Shown: positions 1-8,728, counted from the stretch's first letter. The stretch is 64,000 bases of DNA from Aquitalea magnusonii (GCF_003202035.1 NZ_QJKC01000003.1:124001-188000); one strand, 5' to 3'. Numbers and translations: made by a program. Notes: generated from the letters alone by a model not told the origin.

Positions 1-70
1 CCAGGCCATGCAGAATATCGACCAGCACGCCCGCCAGTTGCAGCAGTCGGTAGCACGCTTCCGGCTGTAA
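1..70 (+). CDS. C-terminal end of a probable methyl-accepting chemotaxis protein (partial)
   Basis: Only the last 22 codons and the TAA stop (68-70) are in the window; the reading frame enters from the left edge. The visible tail is Gln-rich and alpha-helical (ending ...QQSVARFRL), which resembles the C-terminal helix of many chemoreceptors where residues such as SVARFRL follow the signalling hairpin. That identification rests on this short tail alone. A rho-independent terminator follows 24 bases after the stop, so transcription of this gene appears to end here. Confidence 0.5.
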   Translation, partial: QAMQNIDQHARQLQQSVARFRL

Positions 71-93
71 GCGCTTTTCCCTGCCTGTGATCA

Positions 94-126
94 AACCGGT
101 CCTGCCTGCAAGCAGGGCCGGTTTTT
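94..126 (+). terminator. Rho-independent terminator after the chemoreceptor tail
   Basis: The stem pairs CCGGTCCTGC with GCAGGGCCGG (one G-T pair), flanked by AAA on the left and a run of six T on the right, with a short loop. It follows the stop at 68-70 and separates that gene from the gamma-glutamyl ligase downstream. Confidence 0.85.
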
Positions 127-282
127 TCATGTGCCATGGCCGGCCGCAGCGATATCGCGCTTGCCCTCCCCCCTGCCGGTGGCATAATGCCCACAGGGCT
201 CAGCCCGCAAAATCAAAAAAATGCAGCACCGACAGACAGGCAGATAGATGAAACAATCGAGAACACTCCAGGGGAGACCTGC

Positions 283-1635
283 ATGTCCCAACACTCCATC
301 GCGGCTGCTCAAGCCGAATGGTTGATTCAGCAAAACGTCCGTGACGTTGAGCTGGCCTTTGCCGATGTCAGCGGCTTTGCCCGCGGCAAAACCCTGCCCG
401 CCAAGGCCCTGATCAAAGGCCAGGAATTGCGCATTGCCCGTGCCGTCGCCATCCAGACCTGCGTGGGCGAATTTCCCGACTACCGTTTCTATGGCGAAAA
501 CGACCCCGATGTCGTGCTGCGCCCGGATTTCGCTACCCTGCGCCCGGTACCCTGGGCCAAGACCCCGCGCGCCATGGTGGTGTGCGACAACATTGATCAC
601 GATGGCAGCCTGTCGCCGCTGGCACCGCGCTCGGCGCTGAAAAACATTCTGGCGCGTTACCAGGCCCGTGGCTGGACCCCGGTGGTGGCACCGGAGCTGG
701 AGTTTTACATCTTCGATGCCCACGCCAATCCGGAGCAGCCCTTCCAGGCACCGGCCCTGCGCACCGGCCGCCGTGAAACCGGCTTCGACGCCTTCAGCTT
801 TTCCACGCTCAACGATCTGGAAGGCTTTTTCGACGACCTGTACCGCGCCTGTGAGCAACTGGGCATCCAGACCGACACCTATGTGCACGAAATGGGCCCC
901 AGCCAGTTCGAGATCAACCTCAAGCATGGCAATGCGCTGGAGCTGGCCGACCAGACCTTCCTATTCAAGTACGCGCTGAAGGAAATCGGCTACCAGCACG
1001 GCCTGACCGTGGTCTGCATGGCCAAGCCGCTGCCCGGCCAGCCCGGCAGTTCGATGCACCTGCACCAGAGCGTGGTGGATGGCCAGGGCAATAATGTGTT
1101 CAGCCAGGCCAATGGCGAGGCCAGCGCCGAATTCTTCCATTACATCGGCGGCCTGCAACAGTATCTGCCGCACCTGATGCCGCTGTTCTGCCCCAGCCCC
1201 AACTCCTTCCGCCGCTTCGTCAAGGGTCTGGCCGCACCGGTGAATGTCAGCTGGGGCGTGGACAACCGCTCGGTAGGCATCCGCGTGCCGGTATCCGGCC
1301 CGGAAGCCCGCCGCGTGGAAAACCGCCTGCCAGGCTGCGATGCCAATGCCTACCTGTCGCTGGCGGCCAGCCTGGGCGCCGGCCTGCTCGGCGTGGAAGA
1401 AAAATGCAGCCCGAGCGAGCCGGCTGTCGGCAATGTCTTCAACAATGCCGATGCCGCCACCCTGCCCAATACCCTGGACGCCGCCTGCGCGCTGATGGCT
1501 GCCCATGACACGGCCGAACGCCTGTTCGGCAGCGAATTCAACGCCGCCTATCTGGCCGTCAAGGAAGTGGAACTCAGCCATTTCCACAACCAGATCACGC
1601 CATGGGAGCGCCAGTACCTGGCCACCCTGTCCTGA
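283..1635 (+). CDS. Glutamine synthetase family protein, probable gamma-glutamylpolyamine synthetase (PuuA-like)
   Basis: This 450-residue protein has the glutamine synthetase fold. An N-terminal beta-grasp region carries ADVSGFARGK near residues 27-36, followed by the catalytic core with the metal-binding glutamate in APELEFYIF, then EMGPSQFEINL, the SMHLHQS histidine motif and NRSVGIRVP. The length and the PELEFYIF and MHLHQS forms match the GS-like ligases that couple glutamate to putrescine or other amines (PuuA, PauA, GlnA3 type) rather than GlnA, which is usually about 470 residues and has a Tyr adenylylation loop. The ATG at 283 is preferred because GGGGAG lies 6 bases upstream. The frame is open upstream to 136 but has no such site. 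The next gene is a gamma-glutamyltransferase, consistent with gamma-glutamyl amine turnover. The actual substrate cannot be told from sequence. Confidence 0.85.
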   Translation: MSQHSIAAAQAEWLIQQNVRDVELAFADVSGFARGKTLPAKALIKGQELRIARAVAIQTCVGEFPDYRFYGENDPDVVLRPDFATLRPVPWAKTPRAMVVCDNIDHDGSLSPLAPRSALKNILARYQARGWTPVVAPELEFYIFDAHANPEQPFQAPALRTGRRETGFDAFSFSTLNDLEGFFDDLYRACEQLGIQTDTYVHEMGPSQFEINLKHGNALELADQTFLFKYALKEIGYQHGLTVVCMAKPLPGQPGSSMHLHQSVVDGQGNNVFSQANGEASAEFFHYIGGLQQYLPHLMPLFCPSPNSFRRFVKGLAAPVNVSWGVDNRSVGIRVPVSGPEARRVENRLPGCDANAYLSLAASLGAGLLGVEEKCSPSEPAVGNVFNNADAATLPNTLDAACALMAAHDTAERLFGSEFNAAYLAVKEVELSHFHNQITPWERQYLATLS

Positions 1636-1823
1636 TCCGGCAGCCCTGGCAGGGACAACGGCCTGACGCCTATACGCGCCAGGCCGTTCTGCATGGGGCC
1701 GACCGCGCAGGATTGACCCTCTCCCGCCCCTGTCGCACCATTGCCCCTGTGCTTTTCACACCGCCCGCGCGCGCTGCGGGAGGCCACCGCTGATCCAGCC
1801 CATCGCCAACGAGGTCCGAATTC

Positions 1824-3542
1824 ATGTTGTTACGCAGTCTGCTGCTCTTGCTGTGCGCCCTGCCAGCCCTGGCGGAAACCGCAGCGCCTGAAGCCGCCAG
1901 CGGCTTTAGCCCCCGCCCCGCCGTCAGCGCACGCAACAGCATGGTAGCGACCGCCAATCCCTACGCCAGCAAGGCTGCGCTGGAAATCCTGCAACGCGGT
2001 GGCAGCGCCATCGATGCGGCCATCGCCGCCCAGCTGGTGCTGGGCCTGACCGAGCCACAATCGTCCGGCATCGGGGGCGGGGCCTTCATGCTGTATTACG
2101 ACGGCCACCGGCTCACCAGCTTCGATGGCCGGGAAACCGCCCCGGCCACGGCGGATGGCAAGCTTTTCCTGCAGGCACAAGGCCAGCCCATGGACTTTTA
2201 TCAGGCGGTGGTGGGGGGACGTTCGGTGGGGGTGCCCGGCGTGCTGGCCATGCTGAAGCTGGCACACCAGCAAGGTGGCCATCTGCCATGGGCCAGCCTG
2301 TTCCAGCCGGCCATCCGCCTGGCGCAACAGGGCTTCGCCATTTCACCACGGCTGTACACCCTGCTGGCTAACGACCGGTTTCTGCGCGAGGACGCCGCTG
2401 CCCGCCGCTATTTCTACCAGCCGGATGGCCAGCCCAAAGCCATGGGCAGCCTGCTGAAAAACCCCGAGTATGCGGCAACGCTGGAGCAGATCGCCCGCCA
2501 TGGCCCGCGCGCCTTCTACCAGGGCGAGATCGCCACGGCCATCATCGACAAGGTCAACCAGCATCCGCGCAACCCCGGCCGCATGCTGCCGGCTGATCTG
2601 GCAGCCTACCAGGCCATCGAACGCAAACCGCTGTGCGCCCCCTATCGCAGCTGGCAGGTCTGCGGCATGGATGCACCCAGCTCCGGCGGTGTGGCCGTGC
2701 TGCAAATGCTGGGCATGCTGCAACGCTTCCCGCTGGCGGGCATGTCGCCCACCGCCGGCTCCACCATCCATTTGTTTGCCGAAGCGGGCAAGCTGGCCTT
2801 TGCCGATCGCAACCGCTATCTGGCCGACCCGGCTTTTGCCAGCGTGCCCAGCGCGGCACTGGTCGCCACCGATTATGTGCAGCAGCGCAGCCTGTTGATC
2901 CGGCCGGAACGCAGCATGGGCACGGCCAGCGCCGGTGAGCCGGCCGGCGTCAAATTATCGGCCTATGGCAGGGATAGTGCAGTGGAGCTGCCCTGTACCT
3001 CCCACCTCAATGTGGTGGACCGGCAAGGGCGGGTGGTCAGCATGACCAGCTCGATTGAAGACCAGTTTGGCAGCCGCATGCTGGTCAAGGGCTTTTTGCT
3101 GAATAACCAGCTGACGGATTTTTCCTTTGCACCGGAAGACCACGGGCTGCCGGTAGCCAACCGGGTGGAAGCCCGCAAACGGCCGCGCAGCAGCATGTCG
3201 CCCACCATGGTGTTCGACAGCAAGGGCAAGTTCCTGCTGGCCACCGGCTCCCCCGGAGGCAGCCAGATCATCGGCTATGTTGCCCAGACACTGATCGCCC
3301 TGCTCGACTGGAAGCTGGATCCGCAACAGGCCGTCAGCCTGCCGCACTACGGCAACCGCAACGGAGCCACCGAACTGGAAGCGGGTCAGGGACTGGACTT
3401 GCAGGCCAGCACGCTGACGGCGCTGGGGCATCAGGTGAAAATGGTGGACATGACCAGTGGCCTGTCGGCACTGGTCAGGACGGGCAATGGTTATACCGGT
3501 GGTGCGGATCCACGCCGCGAGGGGCTGGTACTCGGCCGCTAG
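1824..3542 (+). CDS. ggt: Gamma-glutamyltransferase, periplasmic
   Basis: This 572-residue Ntn-hydrolase precursor hydrolyses or transfers gamma-glutamyl groups from glutathione and related amides. A signal peptide is clear (hydrophobic residues 4-17, AxA-type end near ALA-ET). The autocleavage and nucleophile site is the CTSHLNVVD motif, with Thr392 as the predicted catalytic residue. Cleavage before it would give a large subunit of about 390 residues and a small subunit of 181, as in the family. The oxyanion glycines lie in SPGGSQ. It starts at an ATG with a GAGG site upstream, 188 bases after the GS-like ligase, so the two may be co-transcribed or functionally linked. The ligase has no signal peptide, so the two enzymes act in different compartments. 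Confidence 0.93.
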   Translation: MLLRSLLLLLCALPALAETAAPEAASGFSPRPAVSARNSMVATANPYASKAALEILQRGGSAIDAAIAAQLVLGLTEPQSSGIGGGAFMLYYDGHRLTSFDGRETAPATADGKLFLQAQGQPMDFYQAVVGGRSVGVPGVLAMLKLAHQQGGHLPWASLFQPAIRLAQQGFAISPRLYTLLANDRFLREDAAARRYFYQPDGQPKAMGSLLKNPEYAATLEQIARHGPRAFYQGEIATAIIDKVNQHPRNPGRMLPADLAAYQAIERKPLCAPYRSWQVCGMDAPSSGGVAVLQMLGMLQRFPLAGMSPTAGSTIHLFAEAGKLAFADRNRYLADPAFASVPSAALVATDYVQQRSLLIRPERSMGTASAGEPAGVKLSAYGRDSAVELPCTSHLNVVDRQGRVVSMTSSIEDQFGSRMLVKGFLLNNQLTDFSFAPEDHGLPVANRVEARKRPRSSMSPTMVFDSKGKFLLATGSPGGSQIIGYVAQTLIALLDWKLDPQQAVSLPHYGNRNGATELEAGQGLDLQASTLTALGHQVKMVDMTSGLSALVRTGNGYTGGADPRREGLVLGR

Positions 3543-3544
3543 GG

Positions 3545-3859
3545 CTAGCGGCGGCTGGCCTGCAGGCGCTTGGCCAGTTGCTCGATCGCACCATCGCGGC
3601 TGATCGGCGGGATATTCTGGTGCTGCTCGGCCATGATCCACTTTTCCACCACCGAACGGTCGCCACGGGCGGCCTTGAGCAACAGGCCGAAAGCGTGGCC
3701 GGTGCTGTGTTCCAACGGCTCCAGGGGCCGGGACTGGGTATGTGCGGCATAGATGCGGCTATCGTCCGCCACCTTGTTGTTTTTGCGCTTGCCCGACTTC
3801 AGACTCCAGGCAACGATGGCGGCAATAACGAGCAAGGACAGCAAGGCAAAGATCAACAT
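3545..3859 (-). CDS. Small single-span membrane protein of unknown function
   Basis: This 104-residue protein has one N-terminal hydrophobic segment (about residues 2-19), then a basic stretch (KSGKRKNNK), then a soluble C-terminal part with the sequence GHAFGLLLKAARGDRSVVEKW. The topology suggests an inner-membrane anchor with a cytoplasmic domain. I do not recognise a family. The ATG at 3859 has a strong AAGGAGG site upstream. It converges on ggt with only two bases between the stop codons. Confidence 0.75.
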   Translation of the reverse strand: MLIFALLSLLVIAAIVAWSLKSGKRKNNKVADDSRIYAAHTQSRPLEPLEHSTGHAFGLLLKAARGDRSVVEKWIMAEQHQNIPPISRDGAIEQLAKRLQASRR

Positions 3860-3910
3860 GATGTAAAACCATCCTCCTTGGTATGCAAATGGGTCGGGCC
3901 GGAATAGCGG

Positions 3911-3950
3911 CAGACCATGGGTTCACGCATTAAACGCGGCCCATGGTCTG
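3911..3950. repeat. Inverted repeat in the divergent region between the small membrane gene and usp
   Basis: CAGACCATGGG (3911-3921) is followed after 18 bases by its exact reverse complement CCCATGGTCTG (3940-3950). It sits 52-91 bases upstream of the minus-strand start at 3859 and 180-219 bases upstream of the usp start. There is no T run on either side, so it looks more like an operator or a 5' leader hairpin than a terminator. The rest of 3860-4129 is AT-richer (for example TTATAGATCAAATGCATAACAATTAG at 3960 onward) and probably holds the divergent promoters, which I cannot place with confidence. Confidence 0.55.
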
Positions 3951-4129
3951 TTCGAGTTTGTTATAGATCAAATGCATAACAATTAGTTCGGAGAGTCTTT
4001 CTGCCGCCGCGAGTATCCTAAAATCAAACAGGGCATTCAGCCGCTTCAGGACGCCGGGCAGGGCCTCATGCCGGCCGACAGTACCGCCATCTGACCTGGC
4101 GCGAGCGACGGTTTTACGAGGAGCACTCC

Positions 4130-4588
4130 ATGTATCAACACATTGTTATTGCAGTAGATGGTAGCCGAACTTCTGCAAAGGCTCTAGCCGAGGCACTACG
4201 TATTGCCAAAACGGCACAATCCAGCGTGTCGCTGGTGCATGTGGCCAGTTTGCGCGACATGGCCATCGAGGGCGTGGGTGCGCTGGACACCCATCAGCTG
4301 CATGATCTGGCCTTCCGTCAGGCGCGCGAGTTGCTGGACAAGGCAGAAAAACAGGCCATCAACGAAGGGGTCAGCCGGGTGGACTGCCATATCGCAGAAA
4401 GCTGGGAAGGCGGCAAGGACATGGCGGATGCCTTGATCCGCTTTGCCGACAGCCGCAAGGCCGAGTTGATCGTCATCGGCACCCATGGCCGCAGCGGACT
4501 GGCTCATCTGCTGCTGGGCAGCTTTGCCGAAAACGTCATGCGCAAGACCCACTGCCCGCTGCTGGTGGTGCGCGGCGAGGAAGACTGA
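4130..4588 (+). CDS. Universal stress protein, UspA family
   Basis: A single-domain Usp of 152 residues, the usual size. It opens with YQHIVIAVDGS (the beta-1 strand and Asp of the nucleotide site) and closes with GTHGRSG then nine residues and GS, the G-2x-G-9x-G(S/T) ATP-binding motif, followed by the typical CPLLVVRG end. Family members bind ATP and support survival under stress or hypoxia; no specific partner is visible here. The start ATG follows an ACGAGGAG site. It is monocistronic, with a terminator 68 bases downstream. Confidence 0.9.
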   Translation: MYQHIVIAVDGSRTSAKALAEALRIAKTAQSSVSLVHVASLRDMAIEGVGALDTHQLHDLAFRQARELLDKAEKQAINEGVSRVDCHIAESWEGGKDMADALIRFADSRKAELIVIGTHGRSGLAHLLLGSFAENVMRKTHCPLLVVRGEED

Positions 4589-4655
4589 AACCGCCGGCCG
4601 CCTCACTCGCAAGATCCCACCGCACCGTCAGGCCACAGGCAAGGTGGCCGGTGCC

Positions 4656-4689
4656 ATCCGCAGAGTGCATGACGCCTCTGCGGATTTTC
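4656..4689 (+). terminator. Terminator downstream of usp
   Basis: Perfect 10-bp stem ATCCGCAGAG / CTCTGCGGAT with a 10-base loop, followed by TTTTCTTT. It lies between usp and the convergent tlyA gene and ends 10 bases before the tlyA stop. Confidence 0.85.
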
Positions 4690-4698
4690 TTTGCCTGC

Positions 4699-5451
4699 TC
4701 AATAGACCGCCCGGCGTGCCAGCACGAAAAACTCGCGGTTGCCGTCGCCACCGGTCAACGGGCTGTCGAACCACTGCTCCACCTCCCAGTCCAGCTCGTC
4801 CAGGCAGTTGCTGATCTTGTCCTGCACCCCGGCGAACAGGCTTTCATCGCGCACGATGCCGCCATGTCCCAGCGCGCCGCGTCCCACCTCGAACTGCGGT
4901 TTGACCAGCCCCAGCAAACGGCCATTCTCCGCCAGCAAAGGCAGGGCCGACGGCAGGATCAGCGTGAGCGAGATAAACGACACATCGCACACCATCAGGT
5001 CGAAGGGCAAACCGTCATTGGCCTGCAGCAGGCTGCGGCCATCCAGTGCGCGCGCGTTCACCCCTTCAAAGCAGCGTACGCGCGGATCATCCCATAGCCT
5101 GGGATGCAGCTGGTCGTGACCGACATCCACGCCCACCACATACTCGGCCCCGGCCTGCAAGGCGCAATCGGTAAAGCCGCCGGTAGACTGCCCCACATCC
5201 AGCACCCGCCAGCCGGTGATGTCCAGCCCGGCCTGGCGCAAGGCGCCATCCAGCTTCTGCCCGCCACGGGAGACGAAGCGGTCGGCCGGATCGGGCCGGA
5301 CCTGCAAGGGTGTGCCAGCGGGAAATTTTGAACTGGCCTTGCTGATGACCTGGCCGTCCAGGCTGACCCGGCCGCTTTCCAGCAGGCTTTGTGCCGCTGT
5401 CCGGGAAGTGGCAAGTCCTTGTTCCACCAACAGAAGATCCACCCGCTTCAT
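4699..5451 (-). CDS. tlyA: TlyA family rRNA (cytidine-2'-O)-methyltransferase / haemolysin-like protein
   Basis: A 250-residue protein with an N-terminal S4 RNA-binding domain (RVDLLLVEQGLATSR at about residues 3-17) followed by an FtsJ-type Rossmann methyltransferase. The SAM motif is VLDVGQSTGGFTDCAL and later KPQFEVG is characteristic of TlyA. Family members 2'-O-methylate 16S and/or 23S rRNA. The glycine-rich motif reads GQSTGG rather than the more common GASTGG. I place the start at the ATG at 5451 with AAGGAA upstream; a GTG one codon earlier is possible. It is divergent from the BCCT gene. Confidence 0.88.
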   Translation of the reverse strand: MKRVDLLLVEQGLATSRTAAQSLLESGRVSLDGQVISKASSKFPAGTPLQVRPDPADRFVSRGGQKLDGALRQAGLDITGWRVLDVGQSTGGFTDCALQAGAEYVVGVDVGHDQLHPRLWDDPRVRCFEGVNARALDGRSLLQANDGLPFDLMVCDVSFISLTLILPSALPLLAENGRLLGLVKPQFEVGRGALGHGGIVRDESLFAGVQDKISNCLDELDWEVEQWFDSPLTGGDGNREFFVLARRAVY

Positions 5452-5598
5452 CACCGTTTCCTTGCATGCTTTTCAAAAGGCGACAGGTTGGCCAGTCCGC
5501 CGCATGCTGTCAAGCATCAACCCGTCTGGCGCGGCCAAGGCGGCGGGACAAGGCGCCGGTCAGGGCTGCGGCGGCCACCAGCTGATTCAGTATATTTG

Positions 5599-5627
5599 TT
5601 TACATCAATTTACTAATAATGTTATGG
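5599..5627 (+). promoter_or_regulatory. Candidate promoter in the tlyA-BCCT intergenic region
   Basis: The 415-base gap between tlyA and the BCCT gene contains an AT-rich patch at about 5588-5655. Within it TTTACA (5599-5604), a 17-base spacer and TTATGG (5622-5627) make a sigma70-like pair reading toward the BCCT gene. It would give a leader of about 230 nt. The rest of the leader is GC-rich and I see no named riboswitch in it. Confidence 0.4.
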
Positions 5628-5866
5628 TAAAAAGGCAATGTATTGAATTCATTGAATTATCCATATGGCAGCCCACAGACTGCCGCCCATTTCAGGCTGC
5701 TGCGCCTGTTGCATGGCTGCTTGCCATGCCATCGCCGCCAGCTGACATCATCCGCCCGTCCCCTGCCCGGCCCTTGCGCCGGAGCGGGCGACAGCCCTGC
5801 CCCACCCTGCCAGTGAAGGCCAGCCAGCCCGGCGTTCTGCTGGCCGTCTAACGAAAGGAGACACGC

Positions 5867-7405
5867 TTGGTCTTGCGACTATCCCTGTTACTGACTGCCC
5901 TGTTTGTGCTGTTTGGCGCTCTTGCCCCACAGCAGCTGGCCGACACCACGGCCGCCCTGCTGAGCGATACCATTGCCCGCTTCGGCTGGTTTTACCTGCT
6001 TGGCGTATTCGGCTTTCTGGTGTTTGCCCTGTATCTGGCCTTTGGTCGTTTCGGCCATATCCGGCTGGGAAAAGCGGATGAGGCACCGGAGTTTTCCCGC
6101 GGCAGCTGGTTTGCCATGCTGTTTTCTGCCGGCATGGGCATCGGTCTGGTGTTCTGGGGCGTGGCCGAGCCGCTGTCCCACTTCGCCAGCCCGGCCAGCG
6201 CGGCCGTCACGCCGCAGTCGGCCGAGGCAGCCCGTGCCGCCATGCGCTATGCCTTTTTCCACTGGGGCCTGCACCCCTGGGCCATCTATAGCCTGATGGG
6301 GCTGGTACTGGCCTATTTCAAATTCAACCGTGGCACGCCGGGGCTGATCAGCGCCGCCTTCCGCCCGCTGCTGGGCGCACGGGTGGATGGCCCCATCGGC
6401 AAGGCGATTGATACCCTGGCCGTACTGGCCACGGTATTCGGTGTGGCCACTTCGCTGGGCTTTGGCACCTTGCAGATCGAGAGCGGACTGCTCAAGCTGT
6501 TTGGCCTGCCGGCTTCGCCCTGGCTGACCTTTGCCATCGTCGCCATTGCCACCGTGCTGTTCCTGCTGTCCTCGCTCACCGGCCTGGCACGGGGGATCAA
6601 GTGGCTGTCCAATCTCAACATCCTGCTGGCCTGCGGCCTGATGCTGCTGCTGATGGTACTGGGCCCCAGCGGCTTCATCTTCGATACCTTCACCACCACC
6701 CTCGGTGATTATCTGGGCAATCTCACCAGCATGAGCCTGCGCATGTCGCCCTTCAGCCAGAGCAGCTGGATGGCCAGCTGGACGCTGTTTTACTGGGCCT
6801 GGTGGGTGACCTGGGCACCGTTTGTCGGCATGTTCATCGCCCGCGTCTCGCGTGGCCGCACCATACGCGAATTCGTGGTGGGCGTGATGCTGGTGCCGGC
6901 CCTGGCCAGCTTTGTCTGGTTTGCCGTATTCGGTGGTACGGCACTGGAGCTGCAATTGTTTGGCGGGGCCGACCTGGTCAGCGCGGTAAAACAGGATGTT
7001 TCCACCGCGCTGTACGTGATGTTCGACTATCTGCCGGGTGGGCGCGCGCTATCCATGCTGGCCATGTTGCTGGTGGTCAGCTTTTTCGTCACCTCGGCCG
7101 ATTCCGCCACCTTTGTGCTGGCCATGCTGTCCTCCGGCGGTTCGCTCAATCCGGGACACCGCGTCAAGCTGGTCTGGGGCGTGCTGCTGTCGGCCATTGC
7201 CCTGGTACTGCTCTCCAGCGGCGGGCTGAAGGGCTTGCAGACCATGTCCATCGTGGCAGCGCTGCCCTTCATGCTGATCATGATCGGCATGGCGATTTCG
7301 CTGTACAAGGCCCTGGCCGAGGATGAGGATGCCGCCCGCCTGCGCCAGATCCAGCGCCGGCAGCAGCTGGATGCCCTGCTGGCGCAACAGCAGCCACCAC
7401 GCTGA
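5867..7405 (+). CDS. BCCT family transporter (betaine/carnitine/choline type)
   Basis: A 512-residue polytopic membrane protein with about 12 hydrophobic segments. Family hallmarks are the glycine-rich GMGIGLVFWGVAEPLSH (substrate and Na+ region) and the tryptophan-rich segment FYWAWWVTWAPFVGMFIARV followed by SRGRTIREFV, the BCCT signature. Such carriers take up glycine betaine, choline or carnitine, usually with Na+. There is no long C-terminal cytoplasmic extension, so osmosensing of the BetP type is not suggested. The start is a TTG, supported by AAAGGAG 8 bases upstream and the absence of a better in-frame codon. The substrate is not determined by sequence. Confidence 0.88.
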   Translation: MVLRLSLLLTALFVLFGALAPQQLADTTAALLSDTIARFGWFYLLGVFGFLVFALYLAFGRFGHIRLGKADEAPEFSRGSWFAMLFSAGMGIGLVFWGVAEPLSHFASPASAAVTPQSAEAARAAMRYAFFHWGLHPWAIYSLMGLVLAYFKFNRGTPGLISAAFRPLLGARVDGPIGKAIDTLAVLATVFGVATSLGFGTLQIESGLLKLFGLPASPWLTFAIVAIATVLFLLSSLTGLARGIKWLSNLNILLACGLMLLLMVLGPSGFIFDTFTTTLGDYLGNLTSMSLRMSPFSQSSWMASWTLFYWAWWVTWAPFVGMFIARVSRGRTIREFVVGVMLVPALASFVWFAVFGGTALELQLFGGADLVSAVKQDVSTALYVMFDYLPGGRALSMLAMLLVVSFFVTSADSATFVLAMLSSGGSLNPGHRVKLVWGVLLSAIALVLLSSGGLKGLQTMSIVAALPFMLIMIGMAISLYKALAEDEDAARLRQIQRRQQLDALLAQQQPPR

Positions 7406-7481
7406 GCGGTGGCGGCGACAAAGCTTGGTTGCCGGGTGTGCTTGGTGCGATGATGTGCGCATTGCAACAAGGGAGCACAAG

Positions 7482-8111
7482 ATGGATACACACCAACTGG
7501 ATGCCGCGGAAGTGCGGGTACTGGGCGCACTGGTCGAAAAACAGGCGCTGACACCGGATGCCTACCCGCTGACGCTGAACAGCCTGTCTTCCGCCTGCAA
7601 TCAGCTCACCAGCCGCGAACCGGTGATGCAGTTGTCCGATGCCGAGCTGAGTGCCGCCCTGGACGGGCTGATGACGAAAAAGCTGGTCACCGAGCGCCTG
7701 CCGGCCGGCAGCCGGGTGGCCAAGTATGAGCATCGCCTGAACTATGAATGGAATATCGACGGCGCACGGCAGGCTGCACTGGCGCTGCTGATGCTGCGCG
7801 GCCCGCAGACCAGCGCGGAAATCCGCACCCGCTCCGGCCGCATCTACAGTTTTGCAGGCGTGGAAGAAGTGGAAGGCGCGCTGGACGCACTGGCCGACAA
7901 ATACCCGCCGCTGGTGATGAAACTGCCGCGCCAGCCGGGTGAGCGCGAAGCGCGCTGGTGCCACCTGCTCAGTGGCGAACCCAGCCAGAGCGAACTGAGC
8001 GCCGCGGCCATCATCGATGTCGGCGTTGCCGGACGGGTGGCGGCGCTGGAAGCCGAGGTGGCCGCCCTCAAGGCCCGCTTGCAAGAACTGGAACACCGCC
8101 TGGGCGAGTAA
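7482..8111 (+). CDS. YceH / UPF0502 (DUF480) family protein
   Basis: A 209-residue protein that matches the DUF480 family along its length: it opens with LDAAEVRVLGALVEKQALTPDAYPLTLNSL, shows two winged-helix-like halves, and ends in a short coiled-coil tail (ALEAEVAALKARLQELEHRL). The family's role is unknown; the fold suggests nucleic-acid or protein binding. The ATG at 7482 follows GGGAGC with good spacing. The frame is open upstream to 7323 but that part overlaps the BCCT gene and does not resemble the family. A strong hairpin lies about 85 bases downstream. Confidence 0.88.
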   Translation: MDTHQLDAAEVRVLGALVEKQALTPDAYPLTLNSLSSACNQLTSREPVMQLSDAELSAALDGLMTKKLVTERLPAGSRVAKYEHRLNYEWNIDGARQAALALLMLRGPQTSAEIRTRSGRIYSFAGVEEVEGALDALADKYPPLVMKLPRQPGEREARWCHLLSGEPSQSELSAAAIIDVGVAGRVAALEAEVAALKARLQELEHRLGE

Positions 8112-8196
8112 GCGCCACCAACACCCGGCCCGTTGTGGCATTGGCCCGGCGGGGTGCGCGATCTTGCTCGCCGCGCCAGGCCCTGCGGTTGGTCGG

Positions 8197-8236
8197 TAAT
8201 GCACAAAGCCCCGCCAGGGCGGGGCTTTGTGCATTA
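8197..8236. terminator. Bidirectional terminator hairpin between yceH-like and cupin genes
   Basis: A perfect 19-bp inverted repeat (8197-8215 with 8218-8236) around a two-base centre. The core GCCCCGCC / GGCGGGGC followed by TTTGTGC reads as a terminator on both strands, fitting its place between two convergent genes. Confidence 0.8.
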
Positions 8237-8249
8237 CGGCAAGGCGCAA

Positions 8250-8612
8250 CTATTTGGGCTCAAAGATGGCGTAGGTCTTGCGCGCCGGTTCCAGCACTTC
8301 CCACACCCCTTCGAACCCTGCCGGAATGACGAAGTGGTCGCCGGCATACAGCTCCACACTTTCACCCTGCTTGTCGGTCAGCCGCACATAGCCTTCCAGC
8401 AGGGTGCAGAATTCGTGCTCACTGTATTTCACTTTCCAGCTGCCACGGCCACCGCTCCAGATCCCGGCATGAAACTGGCCGCTGGGATCGGAGTAATGGT
8501 TCTCCACGGTCTGGGCGCATTCGCCTTCGATACGACGCTCGTCCGCCGCGTTGAACTGTTCGACCCGTACCGGGTTGCGTTGAAACACGATGATGTCGCT
8601 GGCCTGTGTCAT
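8250..8612 (-). CDS. Cupin domain-containing protein
   Basis: A 120-residue single-domain protein of the small cupin type (DUF861/EutQ-like). The barrel is seen from FHAGIWSGGRGSWKVKYSEHEFCTLLEGYVRLTD, where HEF...EG replaces the usual metal-ligand set, through GESVELYAGDHFVIPAGFEGVWEVLEP, the second cupin motif. The function is unknown; such proteins bind small ligands or act as sugar-acid isomerases. The ATG at 8612 follows AAAAGGAG; the frame is open further upstream to 8687 but without a ribosome site. It converges on the yceH-like gene. Confidence 0.82.
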   Translation of the reverse strand: MTQASDIIVFQRNPVRVEQFNAADERRIEGECAQTVENHYSDPSGQFHAGIWSGGRGSWKVKYSEHEFCTLLEGYVRLTDKQGESVELYAGDHFVIPAGFEGVWEVLEPARKTYAIFEPK

Positions 8613-8728
8613 GTCTGCTCCTTTTGTGAGTATTTGATCAAATTTGTCACAAAGCGCAGCGGCTGTCCAAGGTTTTGCACGCACCACACTGGGGAGGGCA
8701 TGGCCCCAGCATGGCGCAGATGGCGTCG

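Noticed and set aside
136-282. N-terminal extension of the GS-like ligase from 136
   Set aside because: The extension is unlike GS proteins and includes part of the intergenic region after the terminator; ATG 283 has the ribosome site.
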